DNA of 64,000 bases, taken from positions 124,001 to 188,000 of the forward strand of contig NZ_JAWLAR010000004.1 of NCBI RefSeq assembly GCF_041395345.1. The letters are read 5' to 3'. The notes under the pieces were generated by a model. It did not search any database and was not told where the DNA came from. It saw only the letters and a program-made list of their open reading frames with translations. This document shows, piece after piece, positions 28,539 through 37,440 of this stretch (position 1 is the first letter of the stretch; every line of letters starts with the position of its first letter). Source of the stretch: Dokdonella sp041395345 (GTDB lineage Bacteria > Pseudomonadota > Gammaproteobacteria > Xanthomonadales > Rhodanobacteraceae). The position numbers and the translations under genes were made by a program.

Positions 28539-29159
28539 ATGAGCTACGTTCGCCTGTTGGCATCAATCGCGGTATTTGCAATTCTGACTGCCTGCGCCAG
28601 CGGTCCGCGGCCCGGATCCGCTCCGGAGATCAACCCGGCCGAGCAGGCAGTGAAAGCGTACCGAATCGGCGTGGACGACGTCATTCGCGTATCGGTCTGG
28701 CAGAACCCGGACCTTGATGTGACTGTTCCGGTTCGACCGGACGGAATGATCTCGGTGCCCCTGGTCGGCGACGTCACTGCTGGCGGCCGGACTCCAGAGG
28801 AGGTTTCAGCCGAAATCAAGACCAAGCTCGAGACATTCGTGCGCAATCCTCAGGTCACCGTGATTGTCGACCAGCTGCGCAGCCACGAATATCTGGCCAG
28901 GGTGCGCGTGACCGGCGCCGTTCGCACGCCCATCTCCGTGCCCTATCGGCAGGGCATGACCGTGCTGGATGCCGTCCTCGCTGCCGGTGGCACGAATGAG
29001 TTTGCCGCAGCCGATCGCACCGAGTTGTACAGAAAGGAGGGCACATCGACCCGCGCCTATCCGGTGCGGCTTGATCGAATCCTGCAGAAGGGGGATCTGG
29101 AGACGAACTACCCGGTGCAGCCTGGTGACGTGATCACGGTTCCCGAGCGTACGTTCTGA
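28539..29159 (+). CDS. Outer-membrane polysaccharide export lipoprotein, Wza/EpsE-like
   Basis: 206-residue lipoprotein: signal peptide with lipobox ILTACAS (Cys near residue 19). A polysaccharide-export domain follows (YRIGVDDVIRVSVWQNPDLDVTVPVRPDG, SVPLVGDVTAGG), then one SLBB-like domain (VRVTGAVRTPISVPYRQGMTVLDAVLAAGG). It is shorter than Wza and fits the EpsE-type proteins of exosortase-associated loci. Start ATG 28539 is preceded by AAGGGA; upstream in-frame codons cross the palindrome and are not family-like. It would form the outer-membrane or periplasmic channel for the polymer. Confidence 0.88.
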   Translation: MSYVRLLASIAVFAILTACASGPRPGSAPEINPAEQAVKAYRIGVDDVIRVSVWQNPDLDVTVPVRPDGMISVPLVGDVTAGGRTPEEVSAEIKTKLETFVRNPQVTVIVDQLRSHEYLARVRVTGAVRTPISVPYRQGMTVLDAVLAAGGTNEFAAADRTELYRKEGTSTRAYPVRLDRILQKGDLETNYPVQPGDVITVPERTF

Positions 29160-29176
29160 ATGGCCTACGGAATCAG

Positions 29177-30739
29177 GTGGGGAAGTTCGCGATCGTGAAT
29201 ACGGAAATGGCGCCCATTGCCGAGATGCTGCCGGTGTTCGCGCGCGAGACGCGACGCTATGGCGTGACCCTGGCGATCCTGTTTGCGGTCATTGCCATGA
29301 TCGGACTCGCCGCCGGCATCTTCTGGCCACGAAGCTACGTCGCTTCGACGACGATCCTTGCCTCGAGCAGCGACATCATCCAGCCCTTGCTCGAGGGTCG
29401 TGCGGTGGCAACCGAAGTGGCCGACCGCGCGGGCATGGCTCGCCAGGTCATCTTCAGCCGCAAGATACTCGAGACTGCGCTGGAACACGGTGGCTGGACT
29501 GCAGACAATCCCTCCCCGGTCGTGCGCGATCGACTGATGGAGCAGATCAAGGACCGAACCACCATCACCAGTCCGCGTCCGGACCTGATCCAGATCACCT
29601 ATCGGGATTCCGATCCGCAAAGGACCTTCGAGCTGACCCAGCTGTTCGCGACCCGGTTCATCGAGGAGAGCAAGGCGACCAAGGAACGTGAAAGTCGCGA
29701 GGCATTCGAGTTCATCGACAGCCAGGTCAAGGACTACCACGCGAAACTGACCAGCGCCGAGGATGGCCTGCTCAAGTATCGTTCCGAACATGCCGACGCC
29801 CAGCCCGGCAGCGCGACCGACGCCAACGCGCGCATCAGCGCATTGCGTACCCAGGTCGAACAGGCACGCATGAACCTGATGGAACAGCAGTCGCGCGAAG
29901 CAGCCCTGGTGGCGCAGTTGTCAGGAGAATCGGAAGTCACTGCCGTGCAGACGCGTTCCGGCCTCTACCGGGCCCAGCTCATCGAACTGCAATCGGAACT
30001 TGACCAGCTGCTGCTCACCTACACGGAACAGTATCCGGACGTGGTCCGCGCGCGCATGCAGATGAAGGACATCCAGCGCCAGCTTGAAGAGGAAGAACGC
30101 CGCCGCAACTCGGGCACCAGCTCGGGCCAGAGTCCATTCGACAACGCCCAGTTCAATCCCCTCTACCAGGAACTCAAGCAACGTCTGGCCGAGTTGCGTC
30201 GCGAGATTGCCGCCAACCGGTCGAGAATGAGCACGAGCGAAGCCATGCTCAATGCCGAGCTCGATCGCAGCCGCCGCATCGCCGAGTCGGAAGGCGCACT
30301 GGCCGAGCTGACCCGGGACTATGAAGTCAATCGCGACATCTACCAGGATCTGCTGCGCCGGCGCGAAAACGCGCGTGTCTCGATGGTCATGGATCAGGAA
30401 CAGCGCGGCCTTACCTTCCGCATCCAGGATCCGGCCATTCTGCCGCTGAGGCCTTCCGGTTTGCGCCTGGCCCATTTTGCCGCCGCCGGGCTGGGGCTGG
30501 CGGTCCTGATTCCGTTCGGCTTGCTGTTTGCACTGATCCGCTTCGATCCTCGCGTGCGTTCGGCAAGACAACTGGAGCGCGCGACCGGACTGGTCGTGCT
30601 CGCCACGGTCCCGGTCTATTCGACCAGTCGCGAGCGCATGCGCCACCGCGCGCGCGGTCTGTTTGCCTTCCTCATGGTGGCCGGTGTCCTCGCCGCCTTC
30701 ATCTTTACCTACTGGATACGGCAGCACTCCGGCTCATGA
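29177..30739 (+). CDS. Wzz/Wzc-family chain-length determinant (GNVR type) without kinase domain
   Basis: 520-residue inner-membrane polysaccharide co-polymerase. N-terminal membrane helix (GVTLAILFAVIAMIGLAAGIFW), Wzz region, a long periplasmic coiled coil (about 170-410, with a disordered Ser/Gly/Asn break near 315-325), and C-terminal helices LAHFAAAGLGLAVLIPFGLLFALI and GLFAFLMVAGVLAAFIFTYWI. The start is uncertain: GTG 29177, GTG 29195 or ATG 29207 are possible. The kinase-like ATPase is a separate, overlapping downstream gene. Confidence 0.88.
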   Translation: MGKFAIVNTEMAPIAEMLPVFARETRRYGVTLAILFAVIAMIGLAAGIFWPRSYVASTTILASSSDIIQPLLEGRAVATEVADRAGMARQVIFSRKILETALEHGGWTADNPSPVVRDRLMEQIKDRTTITSPRPDLIQITYRDSDPQRTFELTQLFATRFIEESKATKERESREAFEFIDSQVKDYHAKLTSAEDGLLKYRSEHADAQPGSATDANARISALRTQVEQARMNLMEQQSREAALVAQLSGESEVTAVQTRSGLYRAQLIELQSELDQLLLTYTEQYPDVVRARMQMKDIQRQLEEEERRRNSGTSSGQSPFDNAQFNPLYQELKQRLAELRREIAANRSRMSTSEAMLNAELDRSRRIAESEGALAELTRDYEVNRDIYQDLLRRRENARVSMVMDQEQRGLTFRIQDPAILPLRPSGLRLAHFAAAGLGLAVLIPFGLLFALIRFDPRVRSARQLERATGLVVLATVPVYSTSRERMRHRARGLFAFLMVAGVLAAFIFTYWIRQHSGS

Positions 30740-31518
30740 GCAATCCCGATTCCAGCGACAACACGATGCCCGACCATGTCGGCAAGGCGCTCGGTGCCGC
30801 CGCCGGGGACATGGCCCGGCGCGCCGGAGCGACGCGTTCGATCGCACGCATCGTTGAACCCAATGCACTGGCTCCGGTCGCGCTTGAAGAACGTCGACTG
30901 ATCCATCGCGAAGAATCGGTGCGCCGTCAAGCCGATGCCTTTCGGGAAATCCGCACGCGACTTCTGGCCCTGGGTGGCGAACACAACTTCGTCACCATGG
31001 TGGCGCCGATCAGTCCCCGCTCGGGCGGCAGCTTCGTTGCGCGCAACCTCGCCGCGGCGTTCGCCTTCGATGAAGCCAAGACGGCCCTTCTGGTCGACTG
31101 CAATCTGCGCCATCCGTCGCAACACACCGAGTTGCGCGTCGATCCGGTCAACGGCGGCCTGATCGACTATCTCGATCACCCATCGCTCGGGGTCGAGAAA
31201 ATTCTCTACCACACCGGCATTCCGCGCCTGCGCCTGATCCCGTGCGGCCGCCAGCGCGAGATGGGTGGTGAATATTTTTCCTCGTTTCGCATGCGCGCCA
31301 TGCTGGATTCGCTGCGTAGCCGATACGCGGACCGCTACATCTTTCTGGATGGCCCGGCGGTCAAGGGTTCACCGGATGCGCGCATCCTCGCGGACCTGGT
31401 CGATTTCGTCGTCCTCGTCGCTGGCAGCGGTCGCGATACACCGGCATCCATCCAGAAAGTCGTGGCCAATTTCGACTCTACCAAGCTTGCAGGAATCGTC
31501 CTCAACGAACTGCCTTGA
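30736..31518 (+). CDS. CpsD/BY-kinase-like ATPase with degenerate nucleotide-binding motifs
   Basis: 260 residues, overlapping the previous gene by ATGA, so probably translated in step with it. Fold and order match the cytoplasmic partner of Wzc-type proteins: FREIRTRLLAL, P-loop region VAPISPRSGGSFVARNLA (about 89-105), Walker A' LLVDCNLRHPS (118-128), Walker B IFLDGPAV (202-209). The P-loop lacks the signature Lys (SGGSF where active kinases have GKS/GKT), the Walker A' second Asp is Asn, and there is no C-terminal Tyr cluster. It may bind nucleotide weakly or act only as a regulator. Confidence 0.8.
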   Translation: MSNPDSSDNTMPDHVGKALGAAAGDMARRAGATRSIARIVEPNALAPVALEERRLIHREESVRRQADAFREIRTRLLALGGEHNFVTMVAPISPRSGGSFVARNLAAAFAFDEAKTALLVDCNLRHPSQHTELRVDPVNGGLIDYLDHPSLGVEKILYHTGIPRLRLIPCGRQREMGGEYFSSFRMRAMLDSLRSRYADRYIFLDGPAVKGSPDARILADLVDFVVLVAGSGRDTPASIQKVVANFDSTKLAGIVLNELP

Positions 31519-31542
31519 GCACCATTGAAGGAGGAGTACGAC

Positions 31543-32838
31543 ATGCAGCCGAAAGTCCTCGCCGCGACATTGCTGCTGGCCCTGCCATGCAGCGCCCATG
31601 CGGTACGCATCGATTACTCGGCCGAGCTCGGCCTGCTCTACAGCGACAACATCACCCTGAGCGCGACCGATCCGGTCAGCGAGAGCGTGCTCATTCCGCG
31701 TCTCAACTTCGAGATCAGCGAGGAAGGCTCGACCGTGCAGGCGCAGGTCAGCGGCACGCTCGAGTATCGCGACTATCTCGGAAACGAATTCGGCAACGAG
31801 TTCCGCGGCACCCTGGACGGAATCGTCAACTGGGTCCTGGTTCCGGAGCGCCTGGACTGGGACTTCGCCGACAATCTCGGCCTGTATCCGGTCAGTCTGC
31901 GTGCCCCAGACGTGCCCGAAAATCTCCAGCAGACCAACGTGTTCTCGACCGGTCCGAAGCTGCGCTTTCGCATCAGTCCCACCGTTCAGGGCCAGGCCGA
32001 GCTGCGCTATGTCGACAGCCGGGCTGAGGAGACCGAAGCGTTTGACTCACAGCGTCTCGTCGGCGCCTTGCGCGCCAGCTACGAGCTCGGTCCGACACGC
32101 AGGATCAGCGCCAACCTGGTCGCGCAGGATGTCGATTTCAAGGAAGACCTGCTCGCCAACGACTTCAAGGGCTACTCGGTGTTTGCCGGATACGTGGAAA
32201 ATCTGTCGCAGATCGATCTCGACATCGCGCTTGGTTATACGCATCTCAATTTCGATCGCGGCGACAATGCGTCCGGACCGCTCGTGCGCTTCGGCGTGGA
32301 CTGGCGTGCGACCGATCGCAGCACCTTCAGTTTTGATGCCGCCTGGGAATACACGGACGCAGCCAGCAGCCTGGCAGACGGCGGTGGCGTCGATTTCGAT
32401 TCCGACCTCGGCGGCGTCGGCATCATCGGCACGGAGGCGATCACGCCGGACGTCTATCAGGAAAAGCGTATCGAGGGTGGCTATCACTTCGTCTCGACAC
32501 GACTGAATGTCGACGCGCTGGTGCGCTATGCCACCTATCGCTATGAGGAGCTGACCGGCCTGCCGAGCAACCGCGATGAAACCGGGGTCGGCTTCAACAT
32601 GGGCTACCTGCTGCGTCCACGCCTGACCCTCGGCGTGGTCGCAGAGGCGAACTACCGGGACTTCACCGTGACCGATACCAACGAACGCGATTACCGCTTC
32701 GGCACCTATCTGGCTCAGCAAATGGGCCCGCACTGGAGCTGGCGCGTCGACCTGACCCGCTACGAACGCCGCGCAGACGGTGACATCGAGTCGTTTGACG
32801 AGAACTCGGCCTACCTCCGCTTCGTTTACACCCGTTGA
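31543..32838 (+). CDS. Outer-membrane beta-barrel protein of the exopolysaccharide locus
   Basis: 431 residues with signal peptide (VLAATLLLALPCSAHA). The mature part is a series of alternating amphipathic strands (LGLLYSDNITLS, AQVSGTLEYRDYLG, LRFRISPTVQGQAELRYVDS, ISANLVAQDVDF) ending in an aromatic residue-rich strand AYLRFVYTR, typical of barrels. It resembles the outer-membrane proteins that accompany exosortase-type EPS loci. Start ATG 31543 follows GGAGGAG. It begins 24 bases after the kinase-like gene. Likely role: passage of polymer across the outer membrane. Confidence 0.78.
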   Translation: MQPKVLAATLLLALPCSAHAVRIDYSAELGLLYSDNITLSATDPVSESVLIPRLNFEISEEGSTVQAQVSGTLEYRDYLGNEFGNEFRGTLDGIVNWVLVPERLDWDFADNLGLYPVSLRAPDVPENLQQTNVFSTGPKLRFRISPTVQGQAELRYVDSRAEETEAFDSQRLVGALRASYELGPTRRISANLVAQDVDFKEDLLANDFKGYSVFAGYVENLSQIDLDIALGYTHLNFDRGDNASGPLVRFGVDWRATDRSTFSFDAAWEYTDAASSLADGGGVDFDSDLGGVGIIGTEAITPDVYQEKRIEGGYHFVSTRLNVDALVRYATYRYEELTGLPSNRDETGVGFNMGYLLRPRLTLGVVAEANYRDFTVTDTNERDYRFGTYLAQQMGPHWSWRVDLTRYERRADGDIESFDENSAYLRFVYTR

Positions 32839-32858
32839 GTACGCGGAGCCTGACAGGC

Positions 32859-33857
32859 ATGCAGGACGACGGCGCGCGCAAACCCGTTCTCGTGACTGGC
32901 GGTGCTGGCTACATCGGCAGTCACGTCGTGCGCCAGCTTGTTGAACGCGGAGAACGTGTCATCGTGCTGGATGACCTCAGCACCGGCTTTCGTGAGGCCT
33001 TGCTTGGCGTCGATCTCGTCGAGGGCAACGTGGGCGATGCAGGCCTGGTCCGGACATTGCTGGGCGAGCATGCGATCGAGACGGTCATGCATTTTGCCGC
33101 CCATACGATCGTTCCGGAATCGGTTCGCGATCCGCTCAAGTACTACGGCAACAACACCTGCGCGACGCGTTCGCTGCTCGAATCCTGTTCGAGCACTGGC
33201 GTGCGTCAGTTCGTCTTCTCCTCGACCGCTGCCGTGTACGGCATGCCGGAGTCTGGCGAAGCCAGCGAGGCTACCGCAACCGCACCGATCAATCCCTACG
33301 GCATGTCCAAGCTGATGAGCGAGAGCATGCTGCGAGATCTGTCGGCGGCAACGCCGATGCGCCACGTGATCCTGCGTTACTTCAATGTTGCCGGATGCGA
33401 TCCCGGCGGACGCATTGGCCAGTCAACCCGAAACGCCACCCTGTTGATCAAGGTGGCCTGCGAACACGCCGTCGGCAAACGCGATCGGCTATGTGTGTTC
33501 GGCACCGACTATGACACCGCGGATGGAACCTGCATTCGCGACTACATCCACGTGGATGATCTGGCCACTGCCCACGTGCAGGCTCTGGACTACCTGTGCG
33601 GGGGTGGCGCGTCGGCGACACTGAATTGCGGTTATGGCCACGGCTACAGCGTGCGAGAAGTCATCGATGCAGTTGAGCGGGTCAGCGGGAAAACGCTGAA
33701 CGTGATCTACGAACCGCGTCGCGCCGGCGATCCGCCCGCCCTGGTCGCACGCAGCGAAAGACTCAAATCCGTTCTGGGCTGGCAGCCGCGTCACGACGAC
33801 CTCGACTTCATCGTCTGCACAGCGCTCGAATGGGAAAGAAAACTTCTCGCGCGCTGA
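32859..33857 (+). CDS. galE: UDP-glucose 4-epimerase
   Basis: Interconverts UDP-glucose and UDP-galactose (or the N-acetyl forms), 332 residues. VLVTGGAGYIGSHVVRQL, DDLSTGFREALL, FAAHTIVPESVRDPLKYYGNN, FSSTAAVYG, catalytic YGMSK, LRYFNVAGCDPGGRIGQS and CIRDYIHVDDLATAHVQAL are diagnostic for GalE. Start ATG 32859 is 20 bases after the barrel gene stop; a TTG at 32835 overlapping that stop is an alternative. Confidence 0.93.
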   Translation: MQDDGARKPVLVTGGAGYIGSHVVRQLVERGERVIVLDDLSTGFREALLGVDLVEGNVGDAGLVRTLLGEHAIETVMHFAAHTIVPESVRDPLKYYGNNTCATRSLLESCSSTGVRQFVFSSTAAVYGMPESGEASEATATAPINPYGMSKLMSESMLRDLSAATPMRHVILRYFNVAGCDPGGRIGQSTRNATLLIKVACEHAVGKRDRLCVFGTDYDTADGTCIRDYIHVDDLATAHVQALDYLCGGGASATLNCGYGHGYSVREVIDAVERVSGKTLNVIYEPRRAGDPPALVARSERLKSVLGWQPRHDDLDFIVCTALEWERKLLAR

Positions 33858-33949
33858 GGATGCGCGTACGCGACGACCGCGCGATCAATCATTCAATCGG
33901 ACCAGGCCAAGCCAGATTCGCCATTGCTCCGAACAGACCAGGGAACGCC

Positions 33950-35650
33950 ATGACTCTGCAACGCCGGACACGAGCAATTCCATTCGCCGCACTACTCCTT
34001 CTCACGGCAGTGACCACCTGCGCGCAGGCGGAACTGAAGACGGATCTCGGCTTTGTCGACCAGAAGTCGGCCTCGTACAAGCGCTTCAGGTCCTGGGTCG
34101 ATGCTGCCGCCGCGGGGCGGCCCGGCTACGAATTCTCGGCCACCGACGCAGCCCTGATGTTCAGCCTGACCGGCAAGGAAAAGTACTGCGAACTCGCGGT
34201 CGGCATGGTTCAGGCCCAGGTCGATGAAGCCAATGCGAAGATCGAGGCTGGCCAGCGTCCCCAGGTCGCAGGAGACTCCTACCTTGAAGCCGGCCCGATG
34301 ATCGGCGCGCTCGCCCAGACCCTGCAAACCTGCGCGGCCGACATCAGCGACGCCCAGCGCACACAGTGGTCCGGCTATGCGGAACAGACGATATCCAATA
34401 TCTGGAATCCGGGCGCCGCGCAGTGGGGCGGCAAGCCTTTTTCGTGGTCCGGTTGGTCGATCGACAATCCGGGCAACAACTACTACTACAGCTTCGTTGA
34501 AGCGACCATGGCCTGGGCCCTGGTCAGCAACAATGAGCGCTGGCTGAAACTGCTGCGCGAAGACAAGCTGCCGGCGTTGCAGACCTATTTCAGCAAGTTG
34601 CCGGGCGGTGGCAGTCTCGAAGGCACCGGCTATGGTGCCGCCCACATGCGTCTGTTCGCGATCTATCGCACCTGGAAGGATTCGACCGGTGTGGATCTCG
34701 CCAATGCCAATTCGCATGCCCGGGACAGCATCCGCTTCTGGGTGCATGCAACGATGCCGACGCTGGACCGCTTTGCGCCCATTGGCGACCAGTCGCGCGT
34801 GTCGGTACCTGAACTGTACGACTATCACCGCCGCCTCGTGCTCGAGGCGCGCATGCTCGACGAGGATGAAGAAACGCGCGAGATGGCCTCGTGGTGGCTG
34901 AACAATATTTCGGCCCGGGAAATGTCGCACGGTTTCAACGCGCGCCACGACCTGCTGCCTGCTGGTGATGCAGGCAGCCCGCCGAATGAAACGGTCTTTG
35001 TCGCCGAAGGAACCGGTCACGTGTTCGCGCGCACCGGCTGGGACAGCAACGCGATGTGGCTGGGATTCAATGCGGGACCCTATCTCGAAAGCCACGCCCA
35101 TCAGGATCAGGGCGCCTTCACGCTGTTCGCGGGTGACTGGCTGGCGGTCAGCGAGAACATCTGGAGCCATAGCGGCATCCAGCAGGGCACCGAAGTACAG
35201 AACGTGGTCCGTTTCGAACGCAACGGCACGATCTTGCGCCAGCGTGAGGGTACGCGCTCCAGCATGGAGGTCACCGGAATCGACCAGGCCAATGGCAGCG
35301 TTGCCATCAGCGCCGATCTGAGCCCGGCCTATGGAGCCGATTCGGGCGTGCGTTCCTGGCAGCGCAACATCCGCTTTGGCGGACGCAAGCTGATTGTCAG
35401 CGACAGCTTTTCGACATCCGCCGATGTGGAGGCCGTGTTCCAGATAAACGTGCCGAAGAAGCCCGAAGTGAACGGGCGCCAGGCCCAGGCCGGTGATCTG
35501 CACATCCGCGTGGTGACACCCGAGGATGGCGTGCTCGATGTGCTTGAATGGTCAAGTCTGGACGCGCAGGAATTTCGCTCCGGCTGGCGCATTGACGTGC
35601 GCGGATCGGGCAATGCGTTCGTCGTGGAGTTGTCAGACAGCCCGCCGTGA
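33950..35650 (+). CDS. Secreted heparinase II/III-like polysaccharide lyase (no NGFD tail)
   Basis: 566 residues. Signal peptide MTLQRRTRAIPFAALLLLTA...AQA, cleaved near residue 27. An N-terminal helical toroid (about 30-330) is followed by a beta-sandwich beginning VFARTGWDSNAMWLGFNAGP and the family motif SHAHQDQGAFTLF (near 380), with ENIWSHSGIQQGTEVQNVVRF. Its paralogue at 37441-39168 matches at about half the positions by eye. It ends AFVVELSDSPP, without the tail of the paralogue. Probably cleaves a uronic-acid polymer, perhaps the one made by this locus; the uronate-making genes upstream support this. Confidence 0.8.
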   Translation: MTLQRRTRAIPFAALLLLTAVTTCAQAELKTDLGFVDQKSASYKRFRSWVDAAAAGRPGYEFSATDAALMFSLTGKEKYCELAVGMVQAQVDEANAKIEAGQRPQVAGDSYLEAGPMIGALAQTLQTCAADISDAQRTQWSGYAEQTISNIWNPGAAQWGGKPFSWSGWSIDNPGNNYYYSFVEATMAWALVSNNERWLKLLREDKLPALQTYFSKLPGGGSLEGTGYGAAHMRLFAIYRTWKDSTGVDLANANSHARDSIRFWVHATMPTLDRFAPIGDQSRVSVPELYDYHRRLVLEARMLDEDEETREMASWWLNNISAREMSHGFNARHDLLPAGDAGSPPNETVFVAEGTGHVFARTGWDSNAMWLGFNAGPYLESHAHQDQGAFTLFAGDWLAVSENIWSHSGIQQGTEVQNVVRFERNGTILRQREGTRSSMEVTGIDQANGSVAISADLSPAYGADSGVRSWQRNIRFGGRKLIVSDSFSTSADVEAVFQINVPKKPEVNGRQAQAGDLHIRVVTPEDGVLDVLEWSSLDAQEFRSGWRIDVRGSGNAFVVELSDSPP

Positions 35651-35751
35651 ACCGAATGCCTGGCGGCATTCCAGATCCGCATCGCCCATTCGAGCCCGAC
35701 CTCTTCCGCTGGAGCACAGACACGTCACCGTGAAACGATGAGGAGTCCTCC

Positions 35752-37404
35752 ATGACATTCCGATTCTTCCGCCCGATTCCGGCCTGGGCCATCAGCCTGA
35801 TGCTGACGTTCCTGCCGGCACCAGCCTGCCTGGCCGCCGATGCTGTCGCCGCCAAAGGCGAACGGGGCCGTATTACCCTGCATTCAACGGACAAAGCCGA
35901 TGGCGAGTTGCCGGTGACGTTCGGCATTCCGTTTGCACCGGGACAACTGGCCGATGCGGGCAAGCTGCGCATTCTCGATCAGGACGGCAACGAAGTACCC
36001 GCGCACGTGGAAGAGACCCTGCGTTGGCACTCCGGGGATCATGGTATTCGCGCGGTGCGCGTGCAGTTGCGCACCACCCTGAAGAACGGCAGGCGCGAGC
36101 TCGAATTCTCGACCGAGGGCGTGCGCAGCCGAGAATTGGACGGCTGGCCCTATGCCGAAGGTCTGGTCGATGCCGCAAACCATTTGCGCATGCCCGCAGT
36201 GCTGGCAACGCTGGAACCGAAGTGGCTGAGCCGATCGCTGATGGCGGGCCCGCAGGTTCCGTTCAGTACCGACAATGCCTATGACACCTATGTCGAGACC
36301 CAGTACGGCTGGGCCGGAAAGCTGCCTGCTGCCGATTCCACGGCATGGCTGTTCGATCGCCCGACGACCTTGTTCAAGCTCTATGTCCGCAGCGGAAAGA
36401 TCGAGCACCTGCGCAGCGCGGTCGAGAGCTATCGCTTCTACATGGGTCATATCAAGCGCAGCGGGGAGTGTGCAGGCGGCTGGGAATTCGGTCGGGCCAA
36501 GCCTTGCGATGCCAAGTACGTCTACGTCGAGCCTTCCCTGCTTGCCCTTGGCCTGACCGGCGACGACAGCCTCTACACGCCGGAGCTGATCGACCGGATG
36601 ATGGCTCTTTGGGATACCGGTGGGTGGAGCGGAATCGGAGGTCCCTACCGCAGCCCCGACCAGAATTTCACCGAGCGCCACATCGGGCTTGGCCTGATAG
36701 AAACCGTTGCAGCCTTCGAGCTGACCGGAAAGCCGGAGTACCGCAAGCGCATCGCCGAGCGCATCGGCTGGCTCCACGAGCACCAGGAGAACAATCCGGA
36801 TCTGCTCGGCAAGGACGGCTCGTGGCGCCACAGCTGGCAGCGCCATGAAGGCGCCAGCTACGACGTGGCCACTGATGTCCGGGGGGCTTCCCCGTGGATG
36901 AGCGAAAACATCATCGATGGTCTATGGCACGCATGGCTGGTCACCGCCGATCCGCGCATTCCCGGCATGATGGTGTCGTTTGGCCGCTATCTCGAAGAGC
37001 ATGGCTGGATCACCAAGGAGACCTTCAAGTTGGCCGGGCACAGCTGGCGCGACGACTGCAGCGGGGAGGACGGACAAATCGCCTGGTACTGGTCCTCGTC
37101 GCAGGCGTCCATGGCGACCCTGATTCGCATGCAGGACGAAGGCGGCGAATACAGCGATTCGCACACGGTCCAGTTGGCCTTGCCGGTCGCGGCCGCGCGC
37201 TATTTCGAAACCGACCCTGCCTGGAAATCGAAGTTCGACAAGCGCCTTGAACTGATCGCGCATTCCTATGCCGTTGAATGCGCGAGAACCAGCTCGACGG
37301 CGCGCCGCTTCAACTGGAACAACCGCGGTGCCGGCACCGTGCAATGGATGCTGAAAAACTTCGACTCAGCGCCAGAACCGGGAATTCCTGCCCGACCAAA
37401 GTGA
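35752..37404 (+). CDS. Secreted RIFT-barrel-type protein, putative polysaccharide lyase (no NGFD tail)
   Basis: 550 residues with signal peptide (AWAISLMLTFLPAPACLA). The N-terminal domain ELPVTFGIPFAPGQLADAGK and EVPAHVEETLRWHSGDHGIRAVRVQL aligns with the start of the protein at 23893-25677, and the helical region also aligns (STAWLFDRPTTLFKLYVRSG against its DRATSMFVLYERSG). It ends APEPGIPARPK instead of an NGFD tail. ATG 35752 is preceded by GAGGAG. Next to two heparinase-like lyases, so a role in trimming the same polymer is plausible but unproven. Confidence 0.65.
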   Translation: MTFRFFRPIPAWAISLMLTFLPAPACLAADAVAAKGERGRITLHSTDKADGELPVTFGIPFAPGQLADAGKLRILDQDGNEVPAHVEETLRWHSGDHGIRAVRVQLRTTLKNGRRELEFSTEGVRSRELDGWPYAEGLVDAANHLRMPAVLATLEPKWLSRSLMAGPQVPFSTDNAYDTYVETQYGWAGKLPAADSTAWLFDRPTTLFKLYVRSGKIEHLRSAVESYRFYMGHIKRSGECAGGWEFGRAKPCDAKYVYVEPSLLALGLTGDDSLYTPELIDRMMALWDTGGWSGIGGPYRSPDQNFTERHIGLGLIETVAAFELTGKPEYRKRIAERIGWLHEHQENNPDLLGKDGSWRHSWQRHEGASYDVATDVRGASPWMSENIIDGLWHAWLVTADPRIPGMMVSFGRYLEEHGWITKETFKLAGHSWRDDCSGEDGQIAWYWSSSQASMATLIRMQDEGGEYSDSHTVQLALPVAAARYFETDPAWKSKFDKRLELIAHSYAVECARTSSTARRFNWNNRGAGTVQWMLKNFDSAPEPGIPARPK

Positions 37405-37440
37405 GATCGCGGCGGCCTTCGATCAGTGTTCCCTGCTTGC

